The notes beneath the pieces are model-generated. The model made no database searches, was not told the origin of the DNA, and saw only the letters and a list, made by a program, of their open reading frames with translations. A DNA stretch of 64,000 bases from DATKAB01 sp964542745 (GTDB taxonomy: Bacteria; Eisenbacteria; RBG-16-71-46): the NCBI GenBank assembly GCA_964542745.1, contig CAZIVR010000004.1:17902-81901 (forward strand). The letters run 5' to 3'. Position 1 is the stretch's first letter; each line of letters opens with the position of its first letter. Both the position numbers and the translations under genes were made by a program. This document shows positions 31,598-40,802 of this stretch, in pieces.

Positions 31598-34273
31598 ATG
31601 CGCCTCGCCCCCTCCACCCGACTCGGCCCGTACGAGATCGTCGCCCCGCTCGGGGCCGGCGGCATGGGCGAGGTGTATCGCGCCAAGGACACCCGGCTCG
31701 GGCGTGAGGTGGCCATCAAGGTGCTCCCCGAGCACCTCATGGCCAACCCCGAGGTCCGCACGCGCTTCGAGCGCGAGGCGCGCACCATCTCCTCCCTCAA
31801 CCACCCGCACATCTGCACGCTCCACGACGTGGGGCGGGCGCCCGGCGAGGCCGGGGCGGAGGACATCGAGTACCTGGTGATGGAGCTGGTCGAGGGCGAG
31901 ACGCTGGCCGAGAAGCTGAGCCGCGGTCCGCTCGGCCAGGCCGAGTTGCTGCGCCTCGCCACGCAGATCGCCGACGCGCTCGACCGCGCCCACCGGGCGG
32001 GGATCGTCCACCGGGACTTCAAGCCGGGCAACGTCATGGTCACCAAGGGCGGCGCCAAGCTCATGGACTTCGGCCTCGCCCGCGCGGCGATCGCCGGCAT
32101 GGCGCCGGGCACCTCGTCCACGGGCGTCACGGTGGCGCAGCTCACCCAGTCGCCGACGGTGGCCTCGCCGCTCACCGGGCAGGGCACGCTGATCGGCACC
32201 TTCCTCTACATGGCCCCGGAGCAGCTCGAGGGCAAGGAGGCCGACGCGCGCAGCGACATCTGGGCGTTCGGCTGCGTGCTTTACGAGATGGCCACGGGCC
32301 GCCGGCCGTTCGACGGCAAGTCGCAGGCGAGCCTGATCGGGGCGGTGATGCACTCGGAGCCCCCGCCGATCAGCGGCTCGGGCTCGATGGTGTCGCCGGC
32401 GTTCGACGCGCTGGTGCGGGCGTGCCTCGCCAAGGATCCGGAAGAGCGCATCCAGACGGCGCACGACGTGAAGCTCCAGCTCTCGTGGCTCTCGCAGGCG
32501 GGCTCCCAGTCGGGGGTCGTGGCGCCGCCGCTTCCGCCGCGCCCGAAGAGCCGCGAGCCGATCGCTTGGGGCGTGGCGGCGCTCGCCATCGCGGCGGCGG
32601 CGTTCCTCGCGTGGCGCGGAGCGGGCCGGCCGGCCGAGCAGCCGCAGATCCGCTTCGAGATCCCGATCCCCACCGAGGTGGTGGAGGCCGACATCCCGAC
32701 GATCTCGCCGGACGGCCGCACGCTGGCGTTCACGGCCCAGGACTCGACCGCGCGGCAGATGATCTGGGTGCGCCCGCTCAACGCGCTCTCGGCGAACCGG
32801 CTGGCGGGCACCGAGGGCGCGCAGCGGCCGTTTTGGTCGCCCGACAGCCGCTACCTCGCGTTCATGGCCGAGGGCAAGCTCAAGAAGATCGCGCTCGCCG
32901 GCGGCCCGGCCGAGGTGATCTGCGCCGCACCGTCCGGCGCGGACGGCACGTGGGGGCGTAACGGCGACATCCTCTACGACGGCTCGGGCGACGACCCCAT
33001 CATGCGCGTCAGCGCCTCGGGCGGGATCCCGGTCGCGGCGATCCAGGCGGACTCCAACTCGCAGGCGGGATGGCCGGCCTTCCTGCCGGACGGCAAGCAC
33101 TTCTTCTACTCGGTGCTTCGCCAGGACGGCTCCGACATCATGCTGGGCGAGCTGGGCAAACCCGCGGGCAAGCCGCTCGGCAGCGTGGGTTCGCGGGTCG
33201 CCTATTCCTCCGAGGGCTACCTGCTCTTCGCCCGCGACCGCGCGCTCATGGCGCAGCGTTTCGACGCGGGCGGGCTCAAGCTGAAGGGCGATCCGTTCCC
33301 GATCGCGGAGGACCTCCCGGTCGCGGGCAACGCGCAGGCCAACTTCACGATCTCGAACACGGGCGTGCTGGTGTACCGCGCCACGGGCCAGGTGTTGAGC
33401 CGGCTGGTATGGCTGGACCGCACCGGCCGCGAGGTCTCGCAGGTCGCGGGGCCGGCCGATTACCGCGCGCCGGCGCTCTCCCCCGACGGCCGCCGGGTCG
33501 TGATCCGCAGGCGCGACGGCGTGGGCTCCAACCTCGACCTGTGGGTCATGGACCTGACGCGCGGCACCTCGACGCGCTTCACGTTCGATCCCGGCCAGGA
33601 CGGCAATCCGATCTGGTCGCCGGACGGGGCCACGATCGTCTGGTCCGGCAATCAGGGCGCGGAGACCGGATTGCTGTCGAAGTCGTCGTCGGGACTCGGG
33701 GCGACGAGCGTCCTGCTGGCGTCGCCGCGCACGGTCACGCCGACCGACTGGGCCCCCAATGGAAAGCACCTCCTCTACCAGGAAGCTTCCGCCGCCTCCG
33801 GGTTCAACCTCTACGCGCTTCCGCTGGAAGGGGAAAAGAAACCGATCGAGATCGCCACCTCCCCGTTCCACGAGTTCAACGCGATGCTCTCCCCCGACGG
33901 CCGGTGGATCGCGTACGAGAGCAACGAGTCCGGGCGGTTCGAGGTCTACGTCGTCTCGTTCACGGGCCCCGCGGGCAAGTGGCAGGTCTCGACCCGCGGC
34001 GGCCACGATCCGGCCTGGAGCCGCGACGGGAGCGAGATCTACTACCTCACCGACGATCTCAAGATGATGGTGGTCCCGGTGGCTCCGGGCGAACACTTCA
34101 CCCCGGGAACCCCGCAGCCGCTGTTCTTCGTCCGGTACGAGACCGGCTTGCGGCGAAACGTGTACTGCGTCTCTTCCGACAAGCAGCGCTTCCTGTTCCT
34201 GGTGCCGGTGGGCGAGACCAACACGCCGATCACCGCGGTCATCAACTGGCGCGCGGGAATGCGTCGGAAGTAG
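31598..34273 (+). CDS. transmembrane serine/threonine kinase with PD40 beta-propeller
   Basis: An 891-residue receptor-like kinase. The kinase domain (about 12-285) has PLGAGGMGEVY, Lys41, HRDFKPGN with Asp140 and DFG from 157; the LKP of the loop reads FKP, common in this group. A single membrane helix lies near 328-350 (WGVAALAIAAAAFLAW). The outer part (about 360-890) is built of PD40/TolB-like blades (ISPDGRTLAF, LSPDGRRVVI, WSPDGATIVW), a sensor or scaffold in the periplasm. This layout is frequent in Acidobacteria and FCB-related genomes. Confidence 0.92.
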   Translation: MRLAPSTRLGPYEIVAPLGAGGMGEVYRAKDTRLGREVAIKVLPEHLMANPEVRTRFEREARTISSLNHPHICTLHDVGRAPGEAGAEDIEYLVMELVEGETLAEKLSRGPLGQAELLRLATQIADALDRAHRAGIVHRDFKPGNVMVTKGGAKLMDFGLARAAIAGMAPGTSSTGVTVAQLTQSPTVASPLTGQGTLIGTFLYMAPEQLEGKEADARSDIWAFGCVLYEMATGRRPFDGKSQASLIGAVMHSEPPPISGSGSMVSPAFDALVRACLAKDPEERIQTAHDVKLQLSWLSQAGSQSGVVAPPLPPRPKSREPIAWGVAALAIAAAAFLAWRGAGRPAEQPQIRFEIPIPTEVVEADIPTISPDGRTLAFTAQDSTARQMIWVRPLNALSANRLAGTEGAQRPFWSPDSRYLAFMAEGKLKKIALAGGPAEVICAAPSGADGTWGRNGDILYDGSGDDPIMRVSASGGIPVAAIQADSNSQAGWPAFLPDGKHFFYSVLRQDGSDIMLGELGKPAGKPLGSVGSRVAYSSEGYLLFARDRALMAQRFDAGGLKLKGDPFPIAEDLPVAGNAQANFTISNTGVLVYRATGQVLSRLVWLDRTGREVSQVAGPADYRAPALSPDGRRVVIRRRDGVGSNLDLWVMDLTRGTSTRFTFDPGQDGNPIWSPDGATIVWSGNQGAETGLLSKSSSGLGATSVLLASPRTVTPTDWAPNGKHLLYQEASAASGFNLYALPLEGEKKPIEIATSPFHEFNAMLSPDGRWIAYESNESGRFEVYVVSFTGPAGKWQVSTRGGHDPAWSRDGSEIYYLTDDLKMMVVPVAPGEHFTPGTPQPLFFVRYETGLRRNVYCVSSDKQRFLFLVPVGETNTPITAVINWRAGMRRK

Positions 34274-34719
34274 CGGCGGAGACCGGCGCCCCGGGTCGGC
34301 GCCGTGAGCGGGTGCCTCGAGTTGCCGCCGCGGGAATACCTCCCCCGCCACCCCGAAAATTTCCGAAATTCCCCGTTGACTCCCCCCAAGACCGGGTCCA
34401 CCCACCGGACCTGTCAAGCGCGCGTCCGCGCCACCTCCCGGGAGGCGCCGCGGGCATCACCCAAACCGCAGTGGGCATCGCTTGCGTCGCGACGGCCGCC
34501 ATCCGCTTCCTCCGCTCCCGCACCCTCGGCGCGACTCCGCTCCGCGGTTGATCCTCGATCGCGCGACGCCGGATCCCGGAATTCCCCGCTTCGGCGCGCG
34601 CTCCCGCCGCGCCTCGAATCCCCCCCGCCCTCCGTAACCACGCGGCGCCCGCACCCACACTCGATTCGATCGGCCACACCACCGTAGCCCCCTCTGACCG
34701 CACAGAACGGAGTGCCCCC
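34274..34719 (+). other. intergenic region before the M4 metalloprotease
   Basis: This 446-nt gap follows the kinase gene. It starts with a hairpin (34284-34304), then has a stretch of C-rich, low-information sequence. An AT-richer patch near 34360-34380 (CCGAAAATTTCCGAAATTCC) with TTGACT just after could be part of a promoter, without a convincing -10. GGAG precedes the ATG at 34720. Nothing else is seen. Confidence 0.4.
34284..34304 (+). terminator. GC hairpin after the kinase gene
   Basis: A 7-bp stem, CGGCGCC with GGCGCCG, and a 7-nt loop, 11 nt after the stop codon. No U-run, so only a weak terminator candidate. Confidence 0.3.
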
Positions 34720-37700
34720 ATGAGCCATCGAACTCCCGCTCCCCACCGCCGGCCCTTCGGCGCCCGCACCGGCGCCCTGCTGGCCCGCCTTTCCCTCACC
34801 CTCGCGTTCGCCGGCATGTGCGCCGCCTCGGCCTTCGCGGCGCAGCGCGCCACGTCCGGCGACCAGCTGCCGACCGATCCGTTCGTGGCCGCCGCCAAGG
34901 TCATGGACGCCTCGGGCACGCTGCCTTCCTTCGTCCAGTTTTCGCCGACGGTGCAGCCCACCTTCGACGTGTTCGCCTCCGACTTCCTCGCCTCGCTGCC
35001 GCTCTCGGCGGACCACTCGTTCCGGCTGATGGCCTCGGAGTCGGACGCGCTCGGCGAGAACCACTACCGTCTCGCCCAGCTCTATCGGGGCGTGCGCGTG
35101 CTCGGCGCCGACTACGTCGTGCACGAGCGCAACGGCGCGGTGCGCGCGGCCAACGGCGCGCTGGTCGGGGACCTGAACCTCGACCCGAACCCCACGCTCG
35201 CCGAGGACGGCGCGCTGACCCGCGCCCTCGCCCACTTCGGGGCCGCCCGCTACATGTGGGAGGACGCCTGGTGGACGAACGACCTGCGCGCCCGTAAGGG
35301 CGCCGACGCCACCTGGTTCCCCGAGGGCGAGCTGGTGTGGGCGCCGGTGACGTTCGGCGCGCCCGGCGGCGCGTCGCGCTACGTGCTGGCGTGGCAGTTC
35401 GACATTCACGCCGCGAGCCCGACCACCTCCAAGCGGCTCGTCGTGGACGCCCGCACCGGCGCCCTGCTGGCCGAGCTGGCGCTCGAGTCCAACTGCGTGG
35501 CGAGCAGCGTCAACACGATCTTCAACGGCAACCGCAACATCTCGACCGACAAGTACACGGCCACCAACTTCCGCCTGCGTGACGATTGCGCGGCCGGCGT
35601 CATCCGCATCCGCGACTGGAACAGCGCCACGCTCACCGCGGCTCCGATCGAGATCGAGAACACCACCAACACCTGGACCACGATGAACGAACGGTTCGGG
35701 GCCTCGGTGCTGTGGGAGGCGCGGCAGTCCCACGACTACTTCCTGAACACCTTCGGCCGGAACTCCTACGACGGCGCCGGCGGCGACACCGAGGGCTACA
35801 TCAACGCGGTGTTCGACTGCAGCCCGCCCGCGGGCTGCACCAGCGTGAACAACGCCTCGATGTCGTTCTCCGGAACGACCATGAAGGTGGGGCTCGGCAG
35901 CTCCGGGACGCTCGCCAACTCGTGGTCCACGCTCGACATCATCGCCCACGAGTACGCGCACGCCGTGACCGGCAATTCCGCGGCGCTCGTGTACATGAAC
36001 GAGTCGGGAGCGCTCAACGAGTCGTTCAGCGACATCTTCGGCGAGGTGATCGAGAACTGGGTCACCGGCACCAACGACTGGCGGATGGGCCAGCAGCGCA
36101 CCAGCGGCGCGATCCGCTCGCTGCAGAACCCGAACCTCTTCAACGACCCGGACACGTACCTCGGGACCAACTGGTTCACCGGCACCGGGGACAACGGCGG
36201 CGTGCACACCAACAGCGGCGTCCAGAACTTCTGGTTCTACCTGCTGTGCGCGGGCGGCTCCGGCACCAACGACAACGGCTGGGCCTACTCCGTGCCGGCG
36301 ATCGGCATGACCAAGGCCGCCGCGATCGCCTACCGGAACCTCACCGTCTACCTGGGCGCCAATTCGACGTACAACGACGCGCGCACCGGCTCGATCGCCG
36401 CCGCGGGCGACCTGTACGGCGCGGGCTCGGCCGAACAGAACGCGGTGATCAAGGCCTGGCGCGCGGTGGGCATCGACCCCTGCCAGATCACCTGCCCCGC
36501 CAACGTCGTGGCGTCGAACTCGGCCGGACAGTGCGGCGCGAACGTGAACTACGCCGCGCCCACCAACAACGGCATGTGCTTCACCGTCACGACCAGCCCG
36601 GCCTCGGGAACTTTCTTCCCGGTCGGCTCGACCACCGTGACCGCCACCAGCACCTCGGGCGCGACCTGCAGCTTCAGCGTCACGGTCAACGACACCGAGG
36701 ATCCGCAGATCACGTTCTGCCCGAGCGCGATCAGCGTGGAGTGCTCGCAGACGGGCGGCACGCCGAAGTCGGATGCGGCGATCACGGCATTCCTCGCCGC
36801 CTTCGCGGCCACCGACAACTGCCCGGGCGTCGTGAAGACCAACAACGCCCCGAACTTCTTCCCGCACGGCGTCACGCCGGTGACGTTCACCGCCACCGAC
36901 GTGACGGGCAACGACGTCACCTGCACGCGCAACGTGACGATCGTGGACACGACGCCGCCGTCCCTCAGCTGTCCCTCGATGCTGGTGATCGAGTGCAACT
37001 CGCACTGCGACCCGAGCATCGGCGGCGTGCCGGCGACGGACCCGACGGTGGCCGCGTGGCTCGCCTCGTTCTCCGCCACCGACATCTGCGATCCGTCGCT
37101 CGTCACCTCGCTCCCCTACCCGGCGTGTTTCCCGCTCGGGGACACCCAGGTGACGTTCACGGCCACGGATGACGACGGCAACTCGAGCCAGTGCACGCGC
37201 ACGGTCCGGGTGCAGGACACCACCCCGCCGAACATCACGCTGGCGCTCGACCGCACGACGTTGTGGCCGCCCAACCACAAGCTCGTGACGATCAACGCGA
37301 CGGTCGTGGTGACCGACATCTGCGACCCGAATCCCTACTTCCACCTGATCTCCGTCACCAGCGACGAGCCCGACAACGGCCTCGGCGACGGCGACACGGC
37401 GAATGACATCCAGGGCGTGGCGCTGAACACGGGCGACACCCAGTTCCAGCTCCGCTCCGAGCGGCAGGGCGGGGGCGACGGCCGCGTCTACACGATCCGC
37501 TACCGGGCCTTCGACGACGCCGGCAACACCACCGACGCCGTGGCCACGGTGAAGGTGCCGCACAACCAGTCCGGGAACGCGATGGTGGCGGGAGGCGGCG
37601 GCCTCAACACCGAAGGCAACGGGTTCGATCCGGGCGCCGAGACCTTCACGCTCGTGATCCGCACGCTGCTCGGCTCGACCGCCGATCCGGAGGGCGGCAC

Positions 37701-38439
37701 GCCGATTCGTGGCGGCGGCGCTTCGAACGACGTGATCGCCTTCGACGCGCAGACGGTGGACGTCTCGAACGTGCTCCTCGGGAACCTGGCGGGCGAGTTG
37801 CGCCCGCTGGAGATCGGCCTGATGGACGCGGACGGCGACGGCCACAACGACGTGGTCGGCGTGTTCCGCGTGGCCGAAGCCCAGGCGATCGCGGCGGCCT
37901 CCGCGGCCGACGACGGGCCGGTCGGCCTCTACTACGCGCTCACCACCGGGACCGACTTCCTCGTGGACGACATCCTGGCGCTCGGCGCGCCGCTCGCGGG
38001 GATTGACCTGAGCGGGCTCGCCGTGCAGACCACGGTGCGGACCGCCGAGGGCGGCGTGGGCGGAGTGCGCGGCTCGCGCGAGCCGGAGACCGGGATCCGG
38101 TCCCAGGCGACGGAGCCGGTCGTGGCTTCGCCGGCGCCCGTGCTCGAAGCCGCCGGCACCTCGGTCACCGGAATCACCTCGGTGCACCCGGTCCCGATGC
38201 GCGGACGCGCGGTGGTGACGTTCGGGCTCGCCCGCGAACAGTCGGTGGACCTCGCGGTCTACGACGTGCGCGGCGCGCGGCTCCGCACGCTCCAGTCGGG
38301 CGCGCTGGCGGCGGGACGCCACCAGGTCTCGTGGGACGGGCTGGACGACACGGGCGCGAAGCTGCGCTCCGGCGTCTACTTCATCCGCATGAGCGCCGGG
38401 GCCTACGTGGGCGCCCGGAAGACGATCCTGATGCCGTAA
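34720..38439 (+). CDS. secreted M4 (thermolysin-like) metalloprotease with HYR domains and C-terminal sorting domain
   Basis: A 1239-residue exported zinc protease. After a long signal peptide (about 1-41) come a propeptide (FTP-like, about 75-180) and the catalytic domain with HEYAH at 410-414 and the third zinc ligand Glu434 in GALNESFSD. From about 590 there are three hyalin-repeat-like domains (CPANV, CPSAI, CPSML starts; TDNCPG, TDICDP repeats). The end is a FlgD-like Ig domain (VYDVRGARLRTL, GVYFIRM) as used for type IX-like sorting. It is expected at the cell surface or outside. GGAG lies before ATG 34720. Confidence 0.9.
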   Translation: MSHRTPAPHRRPFGARTGALLARLSLTLAFAGMCAASAFAAQRATSGDQLPTDPFVAAAKVMDASGTLPSFVQFSPTVQPTFDVFASDFLASLPLSADHSFRLMASESDALGENHYRLAQLYRGVRVLGADYVVHERNGAVRAANGALVGDLNLDPNPTLAEDGALTRALAHFGAARYMWEDAWWTNDLRARKGADATWFPEGELVWAPVTFGAPGGASRYVLAWQFDIHAASPTTSKRLVVDARTGALLAELALESNCVASSVNTIFNGNRNISTDKYTATNFRLRDDCAAGVIRIRDWNSATLTAAPIEIENTTNTWTTMNERFGASVLWEARQSHDYFLNTFGRNSYDGAGGDTEGYINAVFDCSPPAGCTSVNNASMSFSGTTMKVGLGSSGTLANSWSTLDIIAHEYAHAVTGNSAALVYMNESGALNESFSDIFGEVIENWVTGTNDWRMGQQRTSGAIRSLQNPNLFNDPDTYLGTNWFTGTGDNGGVHTNSGVQNFWFYLLCAGGSGTNDNGWAYSVPAIGMTKAAAIAYRNLTVYLGANSTYNDARTGSIAAAGDLYGAGSAEQNAVIKAWRAVGIDPCQITCPANVVASNSAGQCGANVNYAAPTNNGMCFTVTTSPASGTFFPVGSTTVTATSTSGATCSFSVTVNDTEDPQITFCPSAISVECSQTGGTPKSDAAITAFLAAFAATDNCPGVVKTNNAPNFFPHGVTPVTFTATDVTGNDVTCTRNVTIVDTTPPSLSCPSMLVIECNSHCDPSIGGVPATDPTVAAWLASFSATDICDPSLVTSLPYPACFPLGDTQVTFTATDDDGNSSQCTRTVRVQDTTPPNITLALDRTTLWPPNHKLVTINATVVVTDICDPNPYFHLISVTSDEPDNGLGDGDTANDIQGVALNTGDTQFQLRSERQGGGDGRVYTIRYRAFDDAGNTTDAVATVKVPHNQSGNAMVAGGGGLNTEGNGFDPGAETFTLVIRTLLGSTADPEGGTPIRGGGASNDVIAFDAQTVDVSNVLLGNLAGELRPLEIGLMDADGDGHNDVVGVFRVAEAQAIAAASAADDGPVGLYYALTTGTDFLVDDILALGAPLAGIDLSGLAVQTTVRTAEGGVGGVRGSREPETGIRSQATEPVVASPAPVLEAAGTSVTGITSVHPVPMRGRAVVTFGLAREQSVDLAVYDVRGARLRTLQSGALAAGRHQVSWDGLDDTGAKLRSGVYFIRMSAGAYVGARKTILMP

Positions 38440-38463
38440 CGCTCGCGGACTTCACCGCGTCGC

Positions 38464-38493
38464 GGCGGCCGCCCTCGCAAGGGGGCGGCCGCC
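38464..38493. terminator. hairpin between convergent protease and selB genes
   Basis: A perfect 11-bp stem (GGCGGCCGCCC) with an 8-nt loop lies 24 nt after the protease stop and before the end of selB. CGCGTTTGG follows on the plus strand. A good candidate for a bidirectional terminator. Confidence 0.6.
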
Positions 38494-38557
38494 CGCGTTT
38501 GGGGGCGGTGCCGCGGCGTGCGAGTCGCGCGGCCGCACGCGTTTCGGCGCGGCCGCG

Positions 38558-40483
38558 TTAGCCGAGCTTCGGCCCGGCCCGGCGCTCGTCGCCGACGCGC
38601 ATGGTCCAGCCGACGCGGTCGCAATGCTCGAGCAGCGGCACCGCGTACTTGCGCGAGGCGCCGGTGAGGTCGCGGAAGTCGGCCACGGCGAGCGCGGGCC
38701 GCTTCGCGAAGTAGCCCGCCAGCTTCTGCCGCAGCGCCTCGAGCTGCCGCTCCGAGTAGGTGAGCTCCTGGCTCACCCGCACCAGCCTCCCGAGGAAGAA
38801 GCCGAGCGCCACGACCTCGGAGGCCTCGGGCCCGAGACGCGCCTGCCACTGCGGCGCCTCGGGCACCTGGTATCCGGCGGCGTCGAGCTCGGCCTCGACC
38901 GCCTCGAGCCGCGCCAGCGTCTCCGCGGGCGGCGCCCAGGGCATGCCGGACGGGCGCACGCGGTCGCCCTTCTGCTCGAGCACGGCGTCGGCGACCAGCG
39001 ACTCGAAGGCGGCGTCGAACAACGCCGCCTCCATGGCCGGGCGCAGGCCGCTCTTCAGCTCGCCCTTGGGGGCCCCGTAGCGCGCCGGATGGCGCGCCAC
39101 GAATTCCCGCACCGCGCGCTCGACCGCTTCGCGCGCCGCGTTCCAGCGGTCCGCCGAAAGCCAGCGCCCGGGCGAAGGAGCCGCCACCTCGGCTCCCGCG
39201 GCCAGCGACTCCAGCGCGGCCGCCACCGCAGCCTCGCTCTCGCCCACCGCCTGGGCGAGCACGGCGGTCGCCGCCGGCTTCTCGAACGTGGCGAGCTTCT
39301 CGAGCAGGCGGGCCGCGAGCGATCCGCTCTCGTGCACCTCGAGCCCTTCGAGACCCCCCGAGTGGCGGCGGCGCCGCGCGGCGACCGGTTCGATCACGGT
39401 GCCGCCGCCGATGGTTCGCGACGGCGAATACGAGCGGATCACGAAGCGGTCGCCGCGCGCGGGCACCGCCGGGCGCTCGAGCCGCACCTGCGCGAGCACG
39501 CCGGATCCGGGCGCGATCTCGGTTCCCTCGAGCGCCACCAGCCTCCCGATGATCTCGCTCGCGCCGAGGTGGAACCGGATCCGGGTGTTCGCGGGCCACG
39601 GCCGGGGCACGTCGGCGAGCAGCTCGAAGCGCACGTCGAGGATGTTCGAGGCGCGCAGCGAGCCCTCGCCCGTGAGCCAGTCGCCGCGATCCACGGCCTC
39701 GCGCCCGATCCCGGCCAGCGCGATCGCGGTGCGCTGGCCGGCGAGGGCCTCGTCTACGGTCTCCCCGTGGACCTGCACCCGGCGCACGCGCACCGCCTCG
39801 CCCTTCGGCAGCAGCTCGAGGGTGTCGCCGGTGCGGATCCGCCCGCGCCACAGCGTTCCGGTCACGACGGTTCCGAAGCCCTCGACCGTGAAGACGCGAT
39901 CCACCGGCAGGCGCGCGGGCTCGTCCGGGGCGCGCGCGGCGAGGCCGGCGAGGCGGCGGTCCACCTCGGCGAGCAGCGCCTCGGTTCCCGCGCCCGTGAC
40001 CGCCGAGAACTCGACCATCGGAGCGTCCGCGAGGGCCGAACCCGCGAGCAGCGCCGCCACGTCCCGCTTCACCAGCTCGACCCAGTCGGCGTCCACGAGG
40101 TCGCGCTTGGTGAGCACGACGATGCCGCGCGTCACCCCGAGCAGGCGGACGATCGCGAGATGCTCGCGCGTCTGCGGCATCACGCCCTCGTCGGCCGCGA
40201 TCACCAGCAGCACGAGGTCGATGCCGCCGACTCCCGCCAGCATGTTCTTGACGAAGCGCTCGTGCCCCGGCACGTCCACGAGGCCGACCCGCACCCCGGC
40301 GGGCGTGACGAGCGGCGCGAACCCGAGGTCAATGGAGATGCCGCGCTTCTTTTCCTCGGGCAGGCGGTCGGTGTCCACGCCGGTCAGCCGGCGGACCAGC
40401 GCGGTCTTCCCGTGATCAATGTGGCCGGCGGTGCCGAGGACGGCCAGGTGGGTGGAGGAGCTGCCGGGTGCGGGGGCGGACAT
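38558..40483 (-). CDS. selB: selenocysteine-specific translation elongation factor SelB
   Basis: Delivers selenocysteyl-tRNA to UGA codons marked by a SECIS element. The 641-residue protein has the GTPase domain first: GTAGHIDHGKT (G1, 17-27), DVPGHERFVKNML (G3) and VLTKRDLVD (G4), with GISIDLGFA, the SelB-type switch. EF-Tu-like beta domains follow to about 370, then winged-helix repeats for RNA binding to the end. Its length is normal. No selA, selD or tRNA-Sec gene is in the window. SelB shows that the organism probably makes selenoproteins. Confidence 0.95.
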   Translation of the reverse strand: MSAPAPGSSSTHLAVLGTAGHIDHGKTALVRRLTGVDTDRLPEEKKRGISIDLGFAPLVTPAGVRVGLVDVPGHERFVKNMLAGVGGIDLVLLVIAADEGVMPQTREHLAIVRLLGVTRGIVVLTKRDLVDADWVELVKRDVAALLAGSALADAPMVEFSAVTGAGTEALLAEVDRRLAGLAARAPDEPARLPVDRVFTVEGFGTVVTGTLWRGRIRTGDTLELLPKGEAVRVRRVQVHGETVDEALAGQRTAIALAGIGREAVDRGDWLTGEGSLRASNILDVRFELLADVPRPWPANTRIRFHLGASEIIGRLVALEGTEIAPGSGVLAQVRLERPAVPARGDRFVIRSYSPSRTIGGGTVIEPVAARRRRHSGGLEGLEVHESGSLAARLLEKLATFEKPAATAVLAQAVGESEAAVAAALESLAAGAEVAAPSPGRWLSADRWNAAREAVERAVREFVARHPARYGAPKGELKSGLRPAMEAALFDAAFESLVADAVLEQKGDRVRPSGMPWAPPAETLARLEAVEAELDAAGYQVPEAPQWQARLGPEASEVVALGFFLGRLVRVSQELTYSERQLEALRQKLAGYFAKRPALAVADFRDLTGASRKYAVPLLEHCDRVGWTMRVGDERRAGPKLG

Positions 40484-40492
40484 GGGTCGGCG

Positions 40493-40498
40493 AGTCTA
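40493..40498 (-). promoter_or_regulatory. -10-like TAGACT, putative leaderless promoter of selB
   Basis: On the minus strand TAGACT ends 9 nt before the selB ATG (40483). It is the same hexamer as at 20634 and 23107. Confidence 0.5.
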
Positions 40499-40553
40499 CA
40501 TGCCGCATGGATTGCGGGCGACCGTTTCCGAGGAGGCTTCCCGGCCTTCCCGG

Positions 40554-40572
40554 GTGTCGGACCGTCCGACAC
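40554..40572. promoter_or_regulatory. 19-bp perfect palindrome, operator or hairpin
   Basis: GTGTCGGACCGTCCGACAC has 9-bp arms around one base. Followed by ATTTTCGTTTG, it could also fold as an 8-bp stem with a CCG loop and act as a plus-strand terminator. Its place between two divergent genes favours a regulator site. Confidence 0.5.
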
Positions 40573-40802
40573 ATTTTCGTTTGCATCGGTCTCGGTCGGC
40601 GCTTCGGTGTCTCGCGCCCGATCGGGCCCGGTGAACTCCAGGCCCGGTGCGTTCCCCGGACATTGACTCGGAGTGCCCGCTCGCGGGAAACTTTTTGGTC
40701 TGCCAGCGGGAGCCCCACCCGACTTGCCCACACACCAGGCCGCTGCCGCTCCCGAAGTCCCGGAGGGGTCGAGGCCATCACGCACTCACCTCCGAGGGTT
40801 CC

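Larger units (their letters stand above)
40484..40802. other. divergent region between selB and the surface protein gene
   Basis: These 319 nt carry the leaderless-type promoter of selB at the left end and a perfect 19-bp palindrome at 40554-40572. A TTGACT at about 40664 has no matching -10. A CCCGCTCGCGGG inverted repeat followed by AAACTTTTT (about 40676-40697) could be a small attenuator before the surface protein gene. Frames here are weak. Confidence 0.45.

Noticed and set aside
31529..34417. Antisense open frame of 962 codons opposite the PD40 kinase
   Set aside because: No recognisable protein features, composition typical of a shadow frame.
34414..38322. Antisense open frame of 1302 codons opposite the M4 protease
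   Set aside because: His/Arg/Ala/Val-rich translation without any motif; a codon-bias mirror of a very GC-rich gene.
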